A stretch of 64,000 nt of DNA, from positions 2,356,001 to 2,420,000 of the forward strand of contig NZ_CP096247.1 in the NCBI RefSeq assembly GCF_023204875.1, given 5' to 3'. The notes below the pieces were generated by a model, which saw only the letters and a program-made list of their open reading frames with translations, made no database searches and was not told the origin of the DNA. Position 1 is the stretch's first letter; each line of letters starts with the position of its first letter. Shown piece by piece: positions 17,856 through 27,311 of the stretch. Source of the stretch: Prevotella sp. E15-22. Its GTDB lineage: Bacteria > Bacteroidota > Bacteroidia > Bacteroidales > Bacteroidaceae. The position numbers and the translations under genes were made by a program.

Positions 17856-19985
17856 ATGGAAGCACAGGTTGTCATAGAGCCACTGATAAAGGACCCCACG
17901 CTGATATTCTTCGTGGTACTTCTCATTATTCTCCTCGCACCTATTGTGATGAGTAAGCTGCGTATTCCGCATATCATCGGCATGGTTCTGGCTGGTGTGC
18001 TCATTGGCGAACATGGACTCAACTTGCTGCAGCGTGACATCTCGTTTGAGGTTTTCGGACAGGTGGGCCTTTACTACATCATGTTCCTGGCTGGCCTGGA
18101 GATGGATATGGAGAGCGTTAAGAAGAACTCGAAAAGACTGCTTATCTTTGGACTTCTCACTTGTATTGTGCCATTGGTGCTGACCTATCTGATGTCGATA
18201 TCCATCCTGGGATACAGTGGGCAGGCTTCGTTCCTGCTGGGCTGCATCATGGCTTCAAACACACTGGTGGCCTACCCTATCATTGGGCGCTACGGACTGC
18301 AACAGAACTCCAGTGTGATGATCAGCGTGGGCTCGTCCATGCTGTCGCTCTTCATGGCCCTGGTTATGCTGGCCGGCCTGGTGGGTTCGTTCAGTCCTGA
18401 CAGCGGCTTTCTGTTCTGGGTGTTCTTCCTATTCAAGATTGCTGTGTTCTGTGCAGGCAGCATCTTGCTGATTCCTCGTCTGGCTCGCTATTTTCTGCGT
18501 CGATATAGTGACGCGGTGATGCAGTATATCTTCGTTATCTCTGTGATGTTCCTCAGCGCGGCCTTGTCGGCATTCATTGGACTGGAGGGCATCTTCGGCG
18601 CGTTCTTCTCAGGACTGATTCTCAACAGATACATCCCACATGTGTCGCCGCTGATGAACCGTACGGAGTTCATTGGCAACGCCATCTTCATTCCTTATTT
18701 CCTGATTGGCGTGGGCATGCTGATCAACCTGAACACGCTGGCCGACGGAGCCGAGATATGGGGCATCGTATTACTCATTGCTTTCATCGGCACCTTTGGC
18801 AAGGCTTTGGCGGCCTATATCTCTGCCCTACTGTTTAAACTAACCAAGGCGGAGGGGCACATGATGTTTGGACTGACATCGGCTCATGCTGCTGGTGCCA
18901 TTGCCATGGTTATGGTGGGCCGACGCCTGCTGATGGACGACGGAACGGCACTGGCCGACGACAACATGCTGAATGGCGTGGTTATCATGATTCTGGTTAC
19001 GTGTATCATCTCAACGATGATGACGGAGAAGGCTAGCAAGGAGATTGTCTTCAGCGAGCGTGCCGTGCCTGACATGAAGAAGCCACAGCAGGACGACGAG
19101 AAGATTATGGTGTGTGTGAAATATCCAGAGATTGCACCACAGCTGCTGGAGTTGGCACAACTGACAAGGAACCAGAAACTGAAACGCGAGTTGGTGGCAC
19201 TCAACGTGGTGTACGACGGCGAGAACAGTGCCCATGAGCGCGAGCAGGGCATGCGACTGCTGGAGCAACTGCAGCGACAGGCTAGCGCTTCGGAGATGCA
19301 GGTGCAGACGCAGGTGCGACTGGCTACCAACATTGCCAACGGCATTAAGCATGCGTTCCGCGAGAGTGGCTGCTCTGAGATTGTCATGGGTATGCACGTG
19401 CATACTGAGGTGACCAAGAAGTTCTGGGGTGAGTTTATTCAGAGCCTATACAACGGTCTGAACCGCCAGATTCTTCTCATGCGATTCACCCAGCCGCTAA
19501 GCACCTTACGACGTATTCAGGTGGCCGTGCCCAGCAGGGCTGAGTTTGAACCTGGATTCAACCGCTGGCTGGAACGTCTGTGCAGATTTGCTTGTCAGTT
19601 GGACTGTCGCATTCAGTTTCATGGGCGCCACGAGTCGCTCACGCTGATAGAGCAATATGTGAACAACCAGCACCCTAGCGTGCGTGCAGAATATACATAT
19701 ATGGCGCATTGGAACGAGCTGCCTCAGTTGGCCAGTCACATCGGCACGGACAATCTACTGGTGGTGGTTACAGCACGTAAGGGTACCATCAGTTATAAGG
19801 CGGCGCTCGACCGTCTGCCCGATGAACTCACAAAATACTTCTCTGGCACTAATCTCATGATTATCTTCCCTGACCAGTATGGCAATACGAAGGAGGAGAA
19901 GATGAGCTTCACGGAGGCTCAGCACCACGAGGAGAACAGTATCTATGATACGCTGATGAACTGGATTAATAAGAAAAGAGTTTAA
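17856..19985 (+). CDS. Monovalent cation:proton antiporter (CPA2/Kef-type) with cytoplasmic C-terminal domain
   Basis: A 709-residue inner-membrane protein. Residues 1-400 form about 12-13 membrane segments of the sodium/hydrogen exchanger family (LRIPHIIGMVLAGVLIG; YYIMFLAGLEMDME; GLEGIFGAFFSGLILNRYIP). Residues about 415-700 are a soluble region with two universal-stress-protein-like halves (MVCVKYPEIAPQLLELAQL; IQVAVPSRAEFEPG). It probably exchanges Na+ or K+ for H+ and helps pH or ion balance. The ion cannot be decided from sequence. It starts a plus-strand run with lolD 24 bases later. No NAD-binding TrkA-N domain is present, unlike classic KefB/KefC. Confidence 0.88.
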   Translation: MEAQVVIEPLIKDPTLIFFVVLLIILLAPIVMSKLRIPHIIGMVLAGVLIGEHGLNLLQRDISFEVFGQVGLYYIMFLAGLEMDMESVKKNSKRLLIFGLLTCIVPLVLTYLMSISILGYSGQASFLLGCIMASNTLVAYPIIGRYGLQQNSSVMISVGSSMLSLFMALVMLAGLVGSFSPDSGFLFWVFFLFKIAVFCAGSILLIPRLARYFLRRYSDAVMQYIFVISVMFLSAALSAFIGLEGIFGAFFSGLILNRYIPHVSPLMNRTEFIGNAIFIPYFLIGVGMLINLNTLADGAEIWGIVLLIAFIGTFGKALAAYISALLFKLTKAEGHMMFGLTSAHAAGAIAMVMVGRRLLMDDGTALADDNMLNGVVIMILVTCIISTMMTEKASKEIVFSERAVPDMKKPQQDDEKIMVCVKYPEIAPQLLELAQLTRNQKLKRELVALNVVYDGENSAHEREQGMRLLEQLQRQASASEMQVQTQVRLATNIANGIKHAFRESGCSEIVMGMHVHTEVTKKFWGEFIQSLYNGLNRQILLMRFTQPLSTLRRIQVAVPSRAEFEPGFNRWLERLCRFACQLDCRIQFHGRHESLTLIEQYVNNQHPSVRAEYTYMAHWNELPQLASHIGTDNLLVVVTARKGTISYKAALDRLPDELTKYFSGTNLMIIFPDQYGNTKEEKMSFTEAQHHEENSIYDTLMNWINKKRV

Positions 19986-20009
19986 AAAAGTGTAAGTCAA
20001 CGAAAAGAC

Positions 20010-20729
20010 ATGATTGACATTAAGAATATTACGAAGAGCTTCGGCTCGTTACAAGTACTTAAAGGCATTGACCTCCACATAGACAAGGGTGAGGTGGTGA
20101 GCATCGTTGGACCAAGCGGTGCTGGCAAGACAACCCTACTGCAAATCATTGGTACACTGGACAAGCCTGACACGGGTTCTGTATTTGTCGACGGTATCGA
20201 CACCACTACCCTATCTCAGAAGGCTTTGGCCGACTTCCGCAACCGTCATCTGGGCTTTGTGTTTCAGTTTCATCAGTTGCTGCCTGAGTTCACGGCTATC
20301 GAGAACATCATGATACCTGCTTTTATTGCTGGCACATCGCAAAAGGCGGCCAAAGAAAGGGCGAAGGAACTGTTACAGTTTATGGGACTGACAGATCGTG
20401 CCAGTCACAAGCCAAACGAACTCAGTGGCGGCGAGAAGCAGCGTATTGCCGTGGCACGTGCCTTGGTGAACAACCCTGCCGTCATATTGGCCGACGAGCC
20501 TAGTGGCTCTCTCGACTCAAAAAATAAAGAGGAACTGCATCAGCTGTTCTTCGACTTGCGAGACAAATTCGGCCAGACGTTTGTCATCGTCACTCACGAC
20601 GAGACGCTGGCCACGATTACCGACCGCACCATCCATATGCGTGACGGTCTGCTGGAGGTGCCTGCAGTAACTCCTACAGCCAATGAGTCGGATAACCTTA
20701 TAATCACTAATACAAATTCTGAAGCATGA
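20010..20729 (+). CDS. lolD: ABC transporter ATP-binding protein, LolD-like
   Basis: A 239-residue cytoplasmic ATPase. Walker A is GPSGAGKTT, the signature is LSGGEKQR, Walker B is [12 protein letters not shown] and the H-loop is VTHD. Overall it fits the LolD/MacB group, which drives release of lipoproteins from the inner membrane by LolCE. This suits a lipoprotein-rich organism, but the LolC/E permeases are not adjacent, and a MacB-like efflux role cannot be excluded. The C-terminal 20 residues after DGLLE are an unconserved tail. Its TGA overlaps the ATG of the next gene by four bases (ATGA), so the two are likely translated together. Confidence 0.85.
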   Translation: MIDIKNITKSFGSLQVLKGIDLHIDKGEVVSIVGPSGAGKTTLLQIIGTLDKPDTGSVFVDGIDTTTLSQKALADFRNRHLGFVFQFHQLLPEFTAIENIMIPAFIAGTSQKAAKERAKELLQFMGLTDRASHKPNELSGGEKQRIAVARALVNNPAVILADEPSGSLDSKNKEELHQLFFDLRDKFGQTFVIVTHDETLATITDRTIHMRDGLLEVPAVTPTANESDNLIITNTNSEA

Positions 20730-21352
20730 TTAAACTTGGCGATTACAATACCCTGACGATCCTCCGTCGCGCTGATCAGGGCCTCTATCTGGAGGGCGAC
20801 GAACAGAGTGGCGACATCTTGTTGCCCAACCGCTATATTCCTGAGGGTGCAAAGATTGGACAGACCCTGGAGGTGTTTATCTATCTGGATCAGGACGAGC
20901 GACTGATTGCCACGACGGAACATCCATTGGCCAAAGTGGGCGAGTTTGCATGGATGGAGTGTGCATGGGTGAACGAATATGGCGCATTCCTGAAATGGGG
21001 ACTGATGAAGGACCTCTTCTGCCCTTTCCGCGAACAGAAGCAACGCATGGAGATGGGCAAAAGCTATTATGTCTATGTGATGGAGGACGAGCAGACGCAT
21101 CGTCTGATGGCTACGGCCAAGGTGGAGAGATACCAGAAGAAAACTGGCTACGAGCGTAGTCTTGATTTTGCCGAGGTGTTGCTGTGCTATCTCTACGAAC
21201 ATGACGGACACTGCGAATTGGGCGACAAGAGTCCTGCCGAGGAGATTGCTGCCTGTTTCGGTGTGTCGAAGAAGATATACAAAAAAGCCATCGGCGACCT
21301 GTATCGCCGACGACTTATCGTTATCACAGAAAATGGGATTCAGCTGGCTTAG
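20726..21352 (+). CDS. S1-like RNA-binding protein, CvfB family (short form)
   Basis: A 208-residue protein. The N-terminal part has two S1-like OB-fold units ([19 protein letters not shown] at about 18-36; [18 protein letters not shown] at about 81-98) with a third short piece ([12 protein letters not shown]). It ends in a winged-helix-like C terminus ([18 protein letters not shown]). This arrangement is that of CvfB, known in Gram-positive bacteria as a virulence and RNA-binding factor. It is shorter than usual members of about 280 residues. It overlaps lolD by four bases. RNA binding is inferred from the family. Confidence 0.75.
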   Translation: MIKLGDYNTLTILRRADQGLYLEGDEQSGDILLPNRYIPEGAKIGQTLEVFIYLDQDERLIATTEHPLAKVGEFAWMECAWVNEYGAFLKWGLMKDLFCPFREQKQRMEMGKSYYVYVMEDEQTHRLMATAKVERYQKKTGYERSLDFAEVLLCYLYEHDGHCELGDKSPAEEIAACFGVSKKIYKKAIGDLYRRRLIVITENGIQLA

Positions 21353-21390
21353 CGAATCCCATTTTTCGTTTTATATCGTTCTTTCTGTTC

Positions 21391-22320
21391 TTAGAAGATC
21401 TTACCAGTAAGGCGGACGGTGAGTGAAGGATAAACAGAAATCTTGGTGATGGTCTTAATCACATCACTGCCATCGCCTCCTACTTTCGACTCGTCCAACT
21501 TGCTCTCGCCAACAAAGGTTTTTGTACTCTTATCGTAGGTCGGTGCATAGATCTTGGGGGTGTTCCAGAACTGCACACCTAAATCAACCTGACAGCCAAT
21601 ACGTTTCTTGGGCACACAACTGCCAAAACCAATACCAACATATGGACGGAAACCACTTACCTGGATGCTAGCCTCCACATTACCATTGTCAGCAGGATCA
21701 GGGGTAACAAAATAATCGCCTAACTCAGCGCCAATCATCTTCAGATTAAATTTCTGAACCACTTCCTGATTCAGAGAGCCACCAGGATGTTCCTGCGCTT
21801 CTATCATAGCGTTGTTCCACTGGTTTACAACAGTCAGAGCACCTTCTTCTCGATTATAGACCTTCACCACCTTCTTGCCGCCAAAATAGGCACCCACTGT
21901 AGCATGGAAACTGTTCTTGGCACCAAAGGGATATACGTCTATCAGAACGTGACCCGTGGTATTACTTAACTTGCCCTGGATATCCAACTTCCTGGGAAGT
22001 TCACCACTAGGAAGAATAGACTTATCAATCTGCTTGTCTGCCGGGAGATACTGGTTCAACTGATCGATATAAGTAGACATCTGCTGAATAGACAATGAAT
22101 GGTCGTCTACTCCCAGGTTCAGGTCCTTGTTAATCTTAATCTGTGGCATGATATCCACACCTGCACGCACACCAAACAAATCAGTAATACGCGCCGCCAC
22201 ATCAACGGTGATGCCTGTGGTACCCACACCTACACTTCCACCTACGTGTTCAATCAAAGGAATCTGCGCAGATGCTGTCAAACCAAGCATCATGCAACTC
22301 AACAACAATAATTTCTTCAT
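21391..22320 (-). CDS. Exported protein of unknown function, probably outer-membrane barrel-like
   Basis: The frame opens at 22479, but the first 53 codons overlap the asnS terminator and stop region and lack coding character. The ATG at 22320 begins a normal signal peptide (MKKLLLLSCMMLGLTASAQ), giving 309 residues. The mature protein has alternating beta stretches (GVRAGVDIMPQIKI; HVLIDVYPFGAKNSFHATVG; YVGIGFGSCVP) and an aromatic C-terminal Phe (LTVRLTGKIF), as in outer-membrane barrels. No family is recognised. It lies convergent to the CvfB-like gene, 38 bases away. Confidence 0.7.
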   Translation of the reverse strand: MKKLLLLSCMMLGLTASAQIPLIEHVGGSVGVGTTGITVDVAARITDLFGVRAGVDIMPQIKINKDLNLGVDDHSLSIQQMSTYIDQLNQYLPADKQIDKSILPSGELPRKLDIQGKLSNTTGHVLIDVYPFGAKNSFHATVGAYFGGKKVVKVYNREEGALTVVNQWNNAMIEAQEHPGGSLNQEVVQKFNLKMIGAELGDYFVTPDPADNGNVEASIQVSGFRPYVGIGFGSCVPKKRIGCQVDLGVQFWNTPKIYAPTYDKSTKTFVGESKLDESKVGGDGSDVIKTITKISVYPSLTVRLTGKIF

Positions 22321-22416
22321 ACCATGATTGTTTTTTGGGTTAATACTATTTGGGGCAAAATTAAACAATATTTTGCAATATGCCAAATTTTTAAATACAA
22401 AAGTGGTATGGGGACA

Positions 22417-22450
22417 AAAAAACGAGTTCCGAATTATCGGAACTCGTTTT
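22417..22450 (-). terminator. Rho-independent terminator of asnS
   Basis: AAAACGAGTTCCG-ATAATT-CGGAACTCGTTTTTTT on the minus strand: a 13-pair stem with a T-tract, 15 bases past the asnS stop. Confidence 0.85.
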
Positions 22451-22465
22451 AGATATTGTGTTTTC

Positions 22466-23905
22466 TTAGAACTCAGCACTCTTCGGCGTACGTGGGAAAG
22501 GAATCACGTCGCGAATGTTCTGCATACCTGTTACGAACAAGATAAGACGCTCGAAACCAAGTCCGAAACCTGCGTGAGGACATGAACCCCAACGACGGGT
22601 GTCGATATACCACCAGAGGTGGGTCTGGTCCATCTGACGGCGCTCAATCTCGCCCATCAGCTTGTCGTAGTTCTCCTCACGTACAGATCCGCCGATAATC
22701 TCGCCAATCTGTGGGAAGAGCACGTCAGTACCCTGCATGGTTGGACCAGGGGCAACTGCACCCTTATAACCTACAGAACCACCATCAGCAGTATCTTGGT
22801 TCTGCTTCATATAGAACGACTTGAATGCACGTGGATAGTCGGTCATGATAACTGGCTTCTTGAAGTGCTCCTCAACCAGATAACGCTCATGCTCACTAGC
22901 CAGGTCGTCGCCCCAGTTGCAGGGGAACTCAAACTTCTTACCGTTCTTGATGGCCTCCTGCAGAATGTTGATACCCTCAGTATAGGGCAGGCGAACGAAA
23001 GTCTCCTTGAGAACACCTTCCAGACGCTCGATAAGGGTCTTATCAATCATCTTATTGAGGAACGCCAGGTCGTCCTTACAGTTGTCAAGAGCCCACTTCA
23101 CGCAGTACTTGATAAAATCTTCCTCCAGGTCCATCAGCTCTTCCTGATCGAGGAAGGCTACCTCAGGTTCTACCATCCAGAACTCAGCCAAGTGGCGTGG
23201 GGTGTTCGAATTCTCTGCACGGAAAGTGGGACCAAAGGTATAGATAGAACCCAGTGCTGTGGCACCAAGCTCACCCTCCAACTGTCCAGATACGGTCAAC
23301 GAGGTCTGTTCACCAAAGAAGTCGTCGTCATAGATAATCTTGCCGTTCTCGTCCTTCTTCAGGTCGTAGAGGTTCTTGGTAGTAACCTGGAACATGTTTC
23401 CAGCACCCTCACAGTCGGATGCCGTGATTAACGGGGTATGGAAATAATAGAAGCCATGCTCATGGAAATAGGTATGAATGGCCATTGCCATATTGTGGCG
23501 AATGCGCATCACTGCACCAAAGGTGTTTGTGCGAAGACGCATATGGGCATTCTTACGCATAGCCTCAAAGCTCTGACCTTTTTTCTGCATGGGGTAGTCG
23601 TTGCCACAGAGTCCATAGACAATAAGGTTCGTTGCCTGAATCTCGCTACTCTGACCTGCTCCCTGACTCTCAACGAGTGTTCCTTCCGCACAAATACAAG
23701 CACCTGTTGTGATATCTTTAAGCAACTGCTCGTCAAACTTTGTGGGATCAACAACAATCTGAACGTTATTGATGGTAGAACCATCGTTCAAAGCAATAAA
23801 GTCGACTGCCTTAGAAGAGCGATGGGTACGCACCCAACCCTTCACACATACTTCCTTTCCGTATTCCGTGCTCTTCAGCACGTCAATGATCTTTGTTCTT
23901 TTCAT
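22466..23905 (-). CDS. asnS: Asparaginyl-tRNA synthetase
   Basis: A 479-residue class IIb aminoacyl-tRNA synthetase that charges tRNA-Asn. The N-terminal OB-fold anticodon-binding domain is at about 15-120 ([21 protein letters not shown]). The catalytic domain carries class II motif 2 ([21 protein letters not shown]) and motif 3 ([15 protein letters not shown]). Length and motifs are normal. It follows the pseudouridine synthase gene by 49 bases and ends at a strong hairpin, so purB-pseudouridine synthase-asnS may be one transcript. Confidence 0.97.
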   Translation of the reverse strand: MKRTKIIDVLKSTEYGKEVCVKGWVRTHRSSKAVDFIALNDGSTINNVQIVVDPTKFDEQLLKDITTGACICAEGTLVESQGAGQSSEIQATNLIVYGLCGNDYPMQKKGQSFEAMRKNAHMRLRTNTFGAVMRIRHNMAMAIHTYFHEHGFYYFHTPLITASDCEGAGNMFQVTTKNLYDLKKDENGKIIYDDDFFGEQTSLTVSGQLEGELGATALGSIYTFGPTFRAENSNTPRHLAEFWMVEPEVAFLDQEELMDLEEDFIKYCVKWALDNCKDDLAFLNKMIDKTLIERLEGVLKETFVRLPYTEGINILQEAIKNGKKFEFPCNWGDDLASEHERYLVEEHFKKPVIMTDYPRAFKSFYMKQNQDTADGGSVGYKGAVAPGPTMQGTDVLFPQIGEIIGGSVREENYDKLMGEIERRQMDQTHLWWYIDTRRWGSCPHAGFGLGFERLILFVTGMQNIRDVIPFPRTPKSAEF

Positions 23906-23954
23906 TAATTCATCTTGTTTTGTTTGTCGCTAAACCACAGCGACACACTGCACC

Positions 23955-25373
23955 TTACTCATAAGCGCCCATGCGCAGACGGTCAACCTCTTCCTCTGTG
24001 AGGTAACGCCAGTCACCGCGACGCAGGTTCTTCTTGGTGAGACCAGCAAACTGCACGCGATCCAACTTCAACACTTTATAGCCAAAGCTCTCGAAGATAC
24101 GACGCACAATGCGATTCTTACCAGAGTGGATCTCAATACCAACTTGCTTCTTGTCTACGGGATCGGCATACTCAATAGCATCGGCCTTGATATCACCATC
24201 CTCCAAGGTGATACCCTCAGCAATCTGCTGAATGTCATGAGCAGTGACGTTGCGATCCAAGTAAACATGATAAATCTTCTTCTTCAGATACTTGGGATGT
24301 GTCAGTTTAGAAGCCAAATCACCATCATTGGTAAGCAACAGCACGCCAGTGGTATTGCGGTCCAGACGACCTACAGGATAGATGCGCTCAGGACATGCAT
24401 TCTTCACGAGGTCCATCACGGTCTTACGCTGCTGAGGATCATCACTTGTGGTCACATAGTCCTTGGGCTTATTAAGCAACACATACACTTTCTTCTCCAG
24501 TGACACAGGATCATCGTGGAACTTCACGATATCAGTACGCATCACCTTGGTTCCCAACTCAGTAACGACCTCACCATTAACGGTGACCACACCTGCCTGG
24601 ATAAACTCATCGGCCTCACGACGGCTGCATACACCAGCATTAGCGAGGAACTTGTTCAGACGAATGGGCTCATTGGGATCGAAATTCACTTCCTTATACT
24701 CAATACGCTTTTTCATTGAGTACTTAGCATTGGGATCATAATCGGCAGTACGAGGACGGAAGCCACCCTGCTGAGGACGCTGACCATAACCACCACGCTG
24801 CTGATAGCCTCCCTGCTGAGGACGCTGGCCATAACCGCCACGCTGCTGGTAGCCTCCCTGCTGAGGACGCTGACCATAACCGCCGCGCTGCTGGTAGCCA
24901 CCCTGCTGACGAGGCTGGTAACCCTGCTCGTCGCCATCCTGATTATAACGAGGACGATAGCCACCCTGCTGAGGACGCTGACCATAACCACCACGCTGCT
25001 GATAGCCACCCTGCTGAGGACGTGACTGATAACCGCCACGCTGCTGATAGCCACCCTGCTGACCATACTCGCCCTGAGGACGAGGCTGATAGCCGCCGTT
25101 ATTATAGCCGTTATTTGTACGAGGACGATAGGGACGCTGAGGTGCCTGACTCTGTAAACCAGCACCAAAACCCTCGGGGCGGAATCCACCCTCATCGTCC
25201 TGAGAATGCTTGTTGTAACCAGGGCGCTCATAGGCGTTCACAGCGCGCTGAGTTGTGTGAATACGTGGACGAGGAGAACGTCCTACAGGACGAAATTCCT
25301 TCTGGTAGCCCTCGCGGCTAGCACTGCTGTCCATCTGCTGTTCTTCTTGTTTCTTTTCGTTTTCGAAATCCAT
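23955..25373 (-). CDS. RNA pseudouridine synthase (RluB/RsuA family) with Gly/Gln/Arg-rich N-terminal repeats
   Basis: A 472-residue protein in two parts. Residues about 95-208 are a low-complexity tail of repeated GGYQQRGGYGQRPQQ units. From about 236 on is a normal enzyme: an S4 RNA-binding domain (RLNKFLANAGVCSRREADEF), then the pseudouridine synthase domain with catalytic Asp in GRLDRNTTGVLLLTNDGD. RluB-type enzymes modify 23S rRNA, RsuA 16S. The rRNA site here is not certain. RG-rich disordered tails are known to bind RNA and promote condensation, so the tail may anchor the enzyme to ribosome precursors. The family is sure, the exact target is not. Confidence 0.92.
   Translation of the reverse strand: MDFENEKKQEEQQMDSSASREGYQKEFRPVGRSPRPRIHTTQRAVNAYERPGYNKHSQDDEGGFRPEGFGAGLQSQAPQRPYRPRTNNGYNNGGYQPRPQGEYGQQGGYQQRGGYQSRPQQGGYQQRGGYGQRPQQGGYRPRYNQDGDEQGYQPRQQGGYQQRGGYGQRPQQGGYQQRGGYGQRPQQGGYQQRGGYGQRPQQGGFRPRTADYDPNAKYSMKKRIEYKEVNFDPNEPIRLNKFLANAGVCSRREADEFIQAGVVTVNGEVVTELGTKVMRTDIVKFHDDPVSLEKKVYVLLNKPKDYVTTSDDPQQRKTVMDLVKNACPERIYPVGRLDRNTTGVLLLTNDGDLASKLTHPKYLKKKIYHVYLDRNVTAHDIQQIAEGITLEDGDIKADAIEYADPVDKKQVGIEIHSGKNRIVRRIFESFGYKVLKLDRVQFAGLTKKNLRRGDWRYLTEEEVDRLRMGAYE
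24750..25091 (-). repeat. Imperfect tandem coding repeats (GGYQQRGGYGQRPQQ units)
   Basis: Inside the pseudouridine synthase gene the same roughly 45-base unit recurs several times with silent and small changes, for example three near-identical copies around 24763-24900. Protein and DNA repeats coincide, so unit number can vary by slippage. It is not a CRISPR array: the repeat is coding, in frame, and has no spacers. Confidence 0.85.
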
Positions 25374-25432
25374 AATTGTTTTTACTTTAAAAAGGTTGAT
25401 ATTTATGCCTCACGGCTTAACTAATTATTTAA

Positions 25433-26794
25433 TTAAATTCCAGTATAGTTCCAAGGAGTGATTGCCATCAGCTCTTGCTTAACCTCATCACTCACTTCCA
25501 AGGTCTGAATAAACTCATGAATAGTCTGTTCATCCATTTTCTTGTTGGTACGTGTCAACGCCTTCAGCGTCTCGTAAGGATTGGGATAGGCTTCACGACG
25601 AAGAATGGTTTGAATGGCCTCGGCAACAACAGCCCAAGTATTCTCCAAGTCTTCGTGCAACTTATCCTCGTTGAGAATCAACTTGCGTAATCCTTTCAGT
25701 GTGCTCTGGAAAGCAATGAGTGCATGACCCATTGGCACACCTACATTACGCAGCACAGTAGAATCGGTCAAATCGCGCTGCAGACGACTAATAGGCAACT
25801 TCTGAGACAGGAAGGCCAGGATGGCATTCGCCATACCAAGATTACCCTCTGAGTTCTCATAGTCAATAGGATTGACCTTATGGGGCATTGCGCTTGAGCC
25901 CACCTCACCCTTCTTAATCTTTTGCTTGAAATAGTCCATTGAGATGTACATCCAGAAGTCGCGATCCAAATCGATAACGATTGTATTAATACGCTTCATG
26001 GCATCAAAGATGGCTGCAAGCCAGTCGTAATTTGAGATCTGAGTGGTATACTGCTCGCGCTCCAAACCCAGCTTCTCGCTAACGAACTTATTACCAAACT
26101 CACGCCAGTCGTACTGAGGATAAGCTACATGATGAGCATTGTAGTTTCCAGTAGCTCCACCAAACTTGGCTGTTACGGGCACATCCTTCAAAGCATTCAA
26201 TTGCTCTTCAAGACGATAGACATAAACCATAATCTCTTTACCCAAACGTGTAGGCGAAGCTGGCTGACCATGAGTCTTTGCCAGCATGGCCACATTCTTC
26301 CATTCCTCGGCATAGTCGTGCAACTGCTCAACCAACTCCTCTATCAAAGGAATATATACCTGTTCCAGAGCCTCCTTAATTGAAAGGGGCACACTGGTAT
26401 TGTTGATATCCTGAGATGTCAGTCCAAAGTGAATAAACTCTTTAAAGGCTTTCAGATCAACAGACTTGCTTTCAGCAATTGCGTCAATCTTCTCTTTAAT
26501 GAAATACTCCACAGCCTTCACATCGTGATTGGTCACAGACTCAATCTCTTTCACACGGGCAGCATCCTGCTCGCTAAAATTAAGATAAATGTTGCGAAGT
26601 GACTCGAAGAGACTATGGTCAAAGTTCTCCAATTGTGGCAAAGGCAATTCGCAGAGTGCAATAAAGTATTCAATTTCGACTCTCACACGATAGCGAATCA
26701 AAGCATACTCAGAAAAATAGCCTGCCAGTTCTTCGGTTTTGTTTCTGTAACGGCCATCAATAGGCGAGATAGCGGTCAGTACGTCCAGTTCCAT
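25433..26794 (-). CDS. purB: Adenylosuccinate lyase
   Basis: A 453-residue fumarase/aspartase-superfamily enzyme. It makes two cleavages in purine synthesis: SAICAR to AICAR, and adenylosuccinate to AMP, each releasing fumarate. The family signature GSSAMPHKVNPIDYEN is complete, as is the N-terminal LTAISPIDGRY and the TSQDINNTS region. The start ATG at 26794 is supported by a TAnnTTTG box 70 bases upstream. It may be cotranscribed with the pseudouridine synthase gene, 59 bases downstream. Confidence 0.97.
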   Translation of the reverse strand: MELDVLTAISPIDGRYRNKTEELAGYFSEYALIRYRVRVEIEYFIALCELPLPQLENFDHSLFESLRNIYLNFSEQDAARVKEIESVTNHDVKAVEYFIKEKIDAIAESKSVDLKAFKEFIHFGLTSQDINNTSVPLSIKEALEQVYIPLIEELVEQLHDYAEEWKNVAMLAKTHGQPASPTRLGKEIMVYVYRLEEQLNALKDVPVTAKFGGATGNYNAHHVAYPQYDWREFGNKFVSEKLGLEREQYTTQISNYDWLAAIFDAMKRINTIVIDLDRDFWMYISMDYFKQKIKKGEVGSSAMPHKVNPIDYENSEGNLGMANAILAFLSQKLPISRLQRDLTDSTVLRNVGVPMGHALIAFQSTLKGLRKLILNEDKLHEDLENTWAVVAEAIQTILRREAYPNPYETLKALTRTNKKMDEQTIHEFIQTLEVSDEVKQELMAITPWNYTGI

Positions 26795-26863
26795 TGCTTG
26801 TTCTTAATACCTTAAATATATACTATATATAGTTCTTTCTTTTAATTTCTTTTAATGTGAGTG

Positions 26864-26871
26864 CAAAGGTA
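26864..26871 (-). promoter_or_regulatory. -7 box (TACCTTTG) for purB
   Basis: The minus strand reads GTACCTTTGCAC, an exact TAnnTTTG match in the extended form seen at several other promoters here. Confidence 0.65.
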
Positions 26872-26955
26872 CGAAATAAAATATAATCTGCCACGGATAA
26901 TTAATAATAATTTTGTAGCAAACACTATTTTTTTTGATATTTAACATGAAAACAA

Positions 26956-26987
26956 AAAAGGATTGCAATTCTCATTGCAATCCTTTT
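26956..26987 (-). terminator. Terminator of the tRNA-Val transcript
   Basis: AAAAGGATTGCAAT ... ATTGCAATCCTTTTTT on the minus strand: a 14-pair stem starting six bases after the tRNA, with a T-tract. Confidence 0.85.
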
Positions 26988-26992
26988 GTTTG

Positions 26993-27067
26993 TGGGCGTT
27001 GACGGATTCGAACCGCCGACCCTCTGCTTGTAAGGCAGATGCTCTAAACCAACTGAGCTAAACGCCC
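26993..27067 (-). tRNA. tRNA-Val (anticodon TAC)
   Basis: A complete 75-base cloverleaf on the minus strand. The acceptor stem is GGGCGTT/AACGCCC and the discriminator is A. The D arm is GCTCAGTTGGTTTAGAGC. The anticodon stem-loop TCTGCCTTACAAGCAGA carries TAC, which reads Val GTA (and other GTN by wobble). The T arm is GTCGGCGGTTCGAATCCGTC. The 3' CCA is not encoded. Confidence 0.96.
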
Positions 27068-27117
27068 TTCTTGAACTGTTGTAGCTTTGTGTGCTATCTT
27101 GTTCTTGTAAGCGGGTG

Positions 27118-27125
27118 CAAAGGTA
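27118..27125 (-). promoter_or_regulatory. -7 box (TACCTTTG) for tRNA-Val
   Basis: GTACCTTTGCAC on the minus strand, 50 bases before the tRNA 5' end. Confidence 0.6.
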
Positions 27126-27188
27126 CGGACTTTTTTTGAAACCACCAAATGTTTTTCGAACTTTTTTCAAATTTTCTCGAAAAAAGTT

Positions 27189-27260
27189 GCAAAAAAGGGC
27201 AAATCAACCAAAAATATGGCAAAAAAGGGTAAACCAATTAAAAATACGGCAAAAAAAAAG
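27189..27260. repeat. 30-base tandem repeat, two full copies plus a partial
   Basis: A 30-base unit beginning GCAAAAAAGGG lies at 27189-27218 and again at 27219-27248 with four changes. A partial third copy runs into the ompA terminator A-tract. It is AT-rich and non-coding, most simply a slippage product. Confidence 0.6.
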
Positions 27261-27287
27261 ACCGGTGAGCAAAACCCACCGATCTTT
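27257..27287 (-). terminator. Terminator of ompA-family gene
   Basis: AAGATCGGTGGG-TTTT-CTCACCGGTCTTTTTTTTT on the minus strand, one internal mismatch, ending in a nine-base T-tract, 24 bases past the stop. Confidence 0.85.
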
Positions 27288-27311
27288 TATATGTTTAGTT
27301 GCTAAACTCTA

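Larger units (their letters stand above)
26795..27311. other. 517-base intergenic region with purB promoter, tRNA-Val and a short tandem repeat
   Basis: It holds the purB promoter, the tRNA-Val gene with its terminator and promoter, a 30-base tandem repeat and the ompA terminator. No protein gene is supported. A minus-strand frame at 26925-27170 is only a reading of the tRNA. Confidence 0.8.

Noticed and set aside
22321-22479. N-terminal 53-residue extension of the exported protein at 21391
   Set aside because: It overlaps the asnS stop and terminator; the internal ATG gives a normal signal peptide.
24750-25091. Regular repeats that could be taken for a CRISPR array
   Set aside because: The units are in frame within a conserved protein, vary silently, and have no spacers or nearby cas genes.
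26925-27170. 81-codon minus-strand frame over the tRNA gene
   Set aside because: It translates the tRNA-Val itself (GLEHLPYKQRVGGSNPSTPT is the well-known tRNA artefact).
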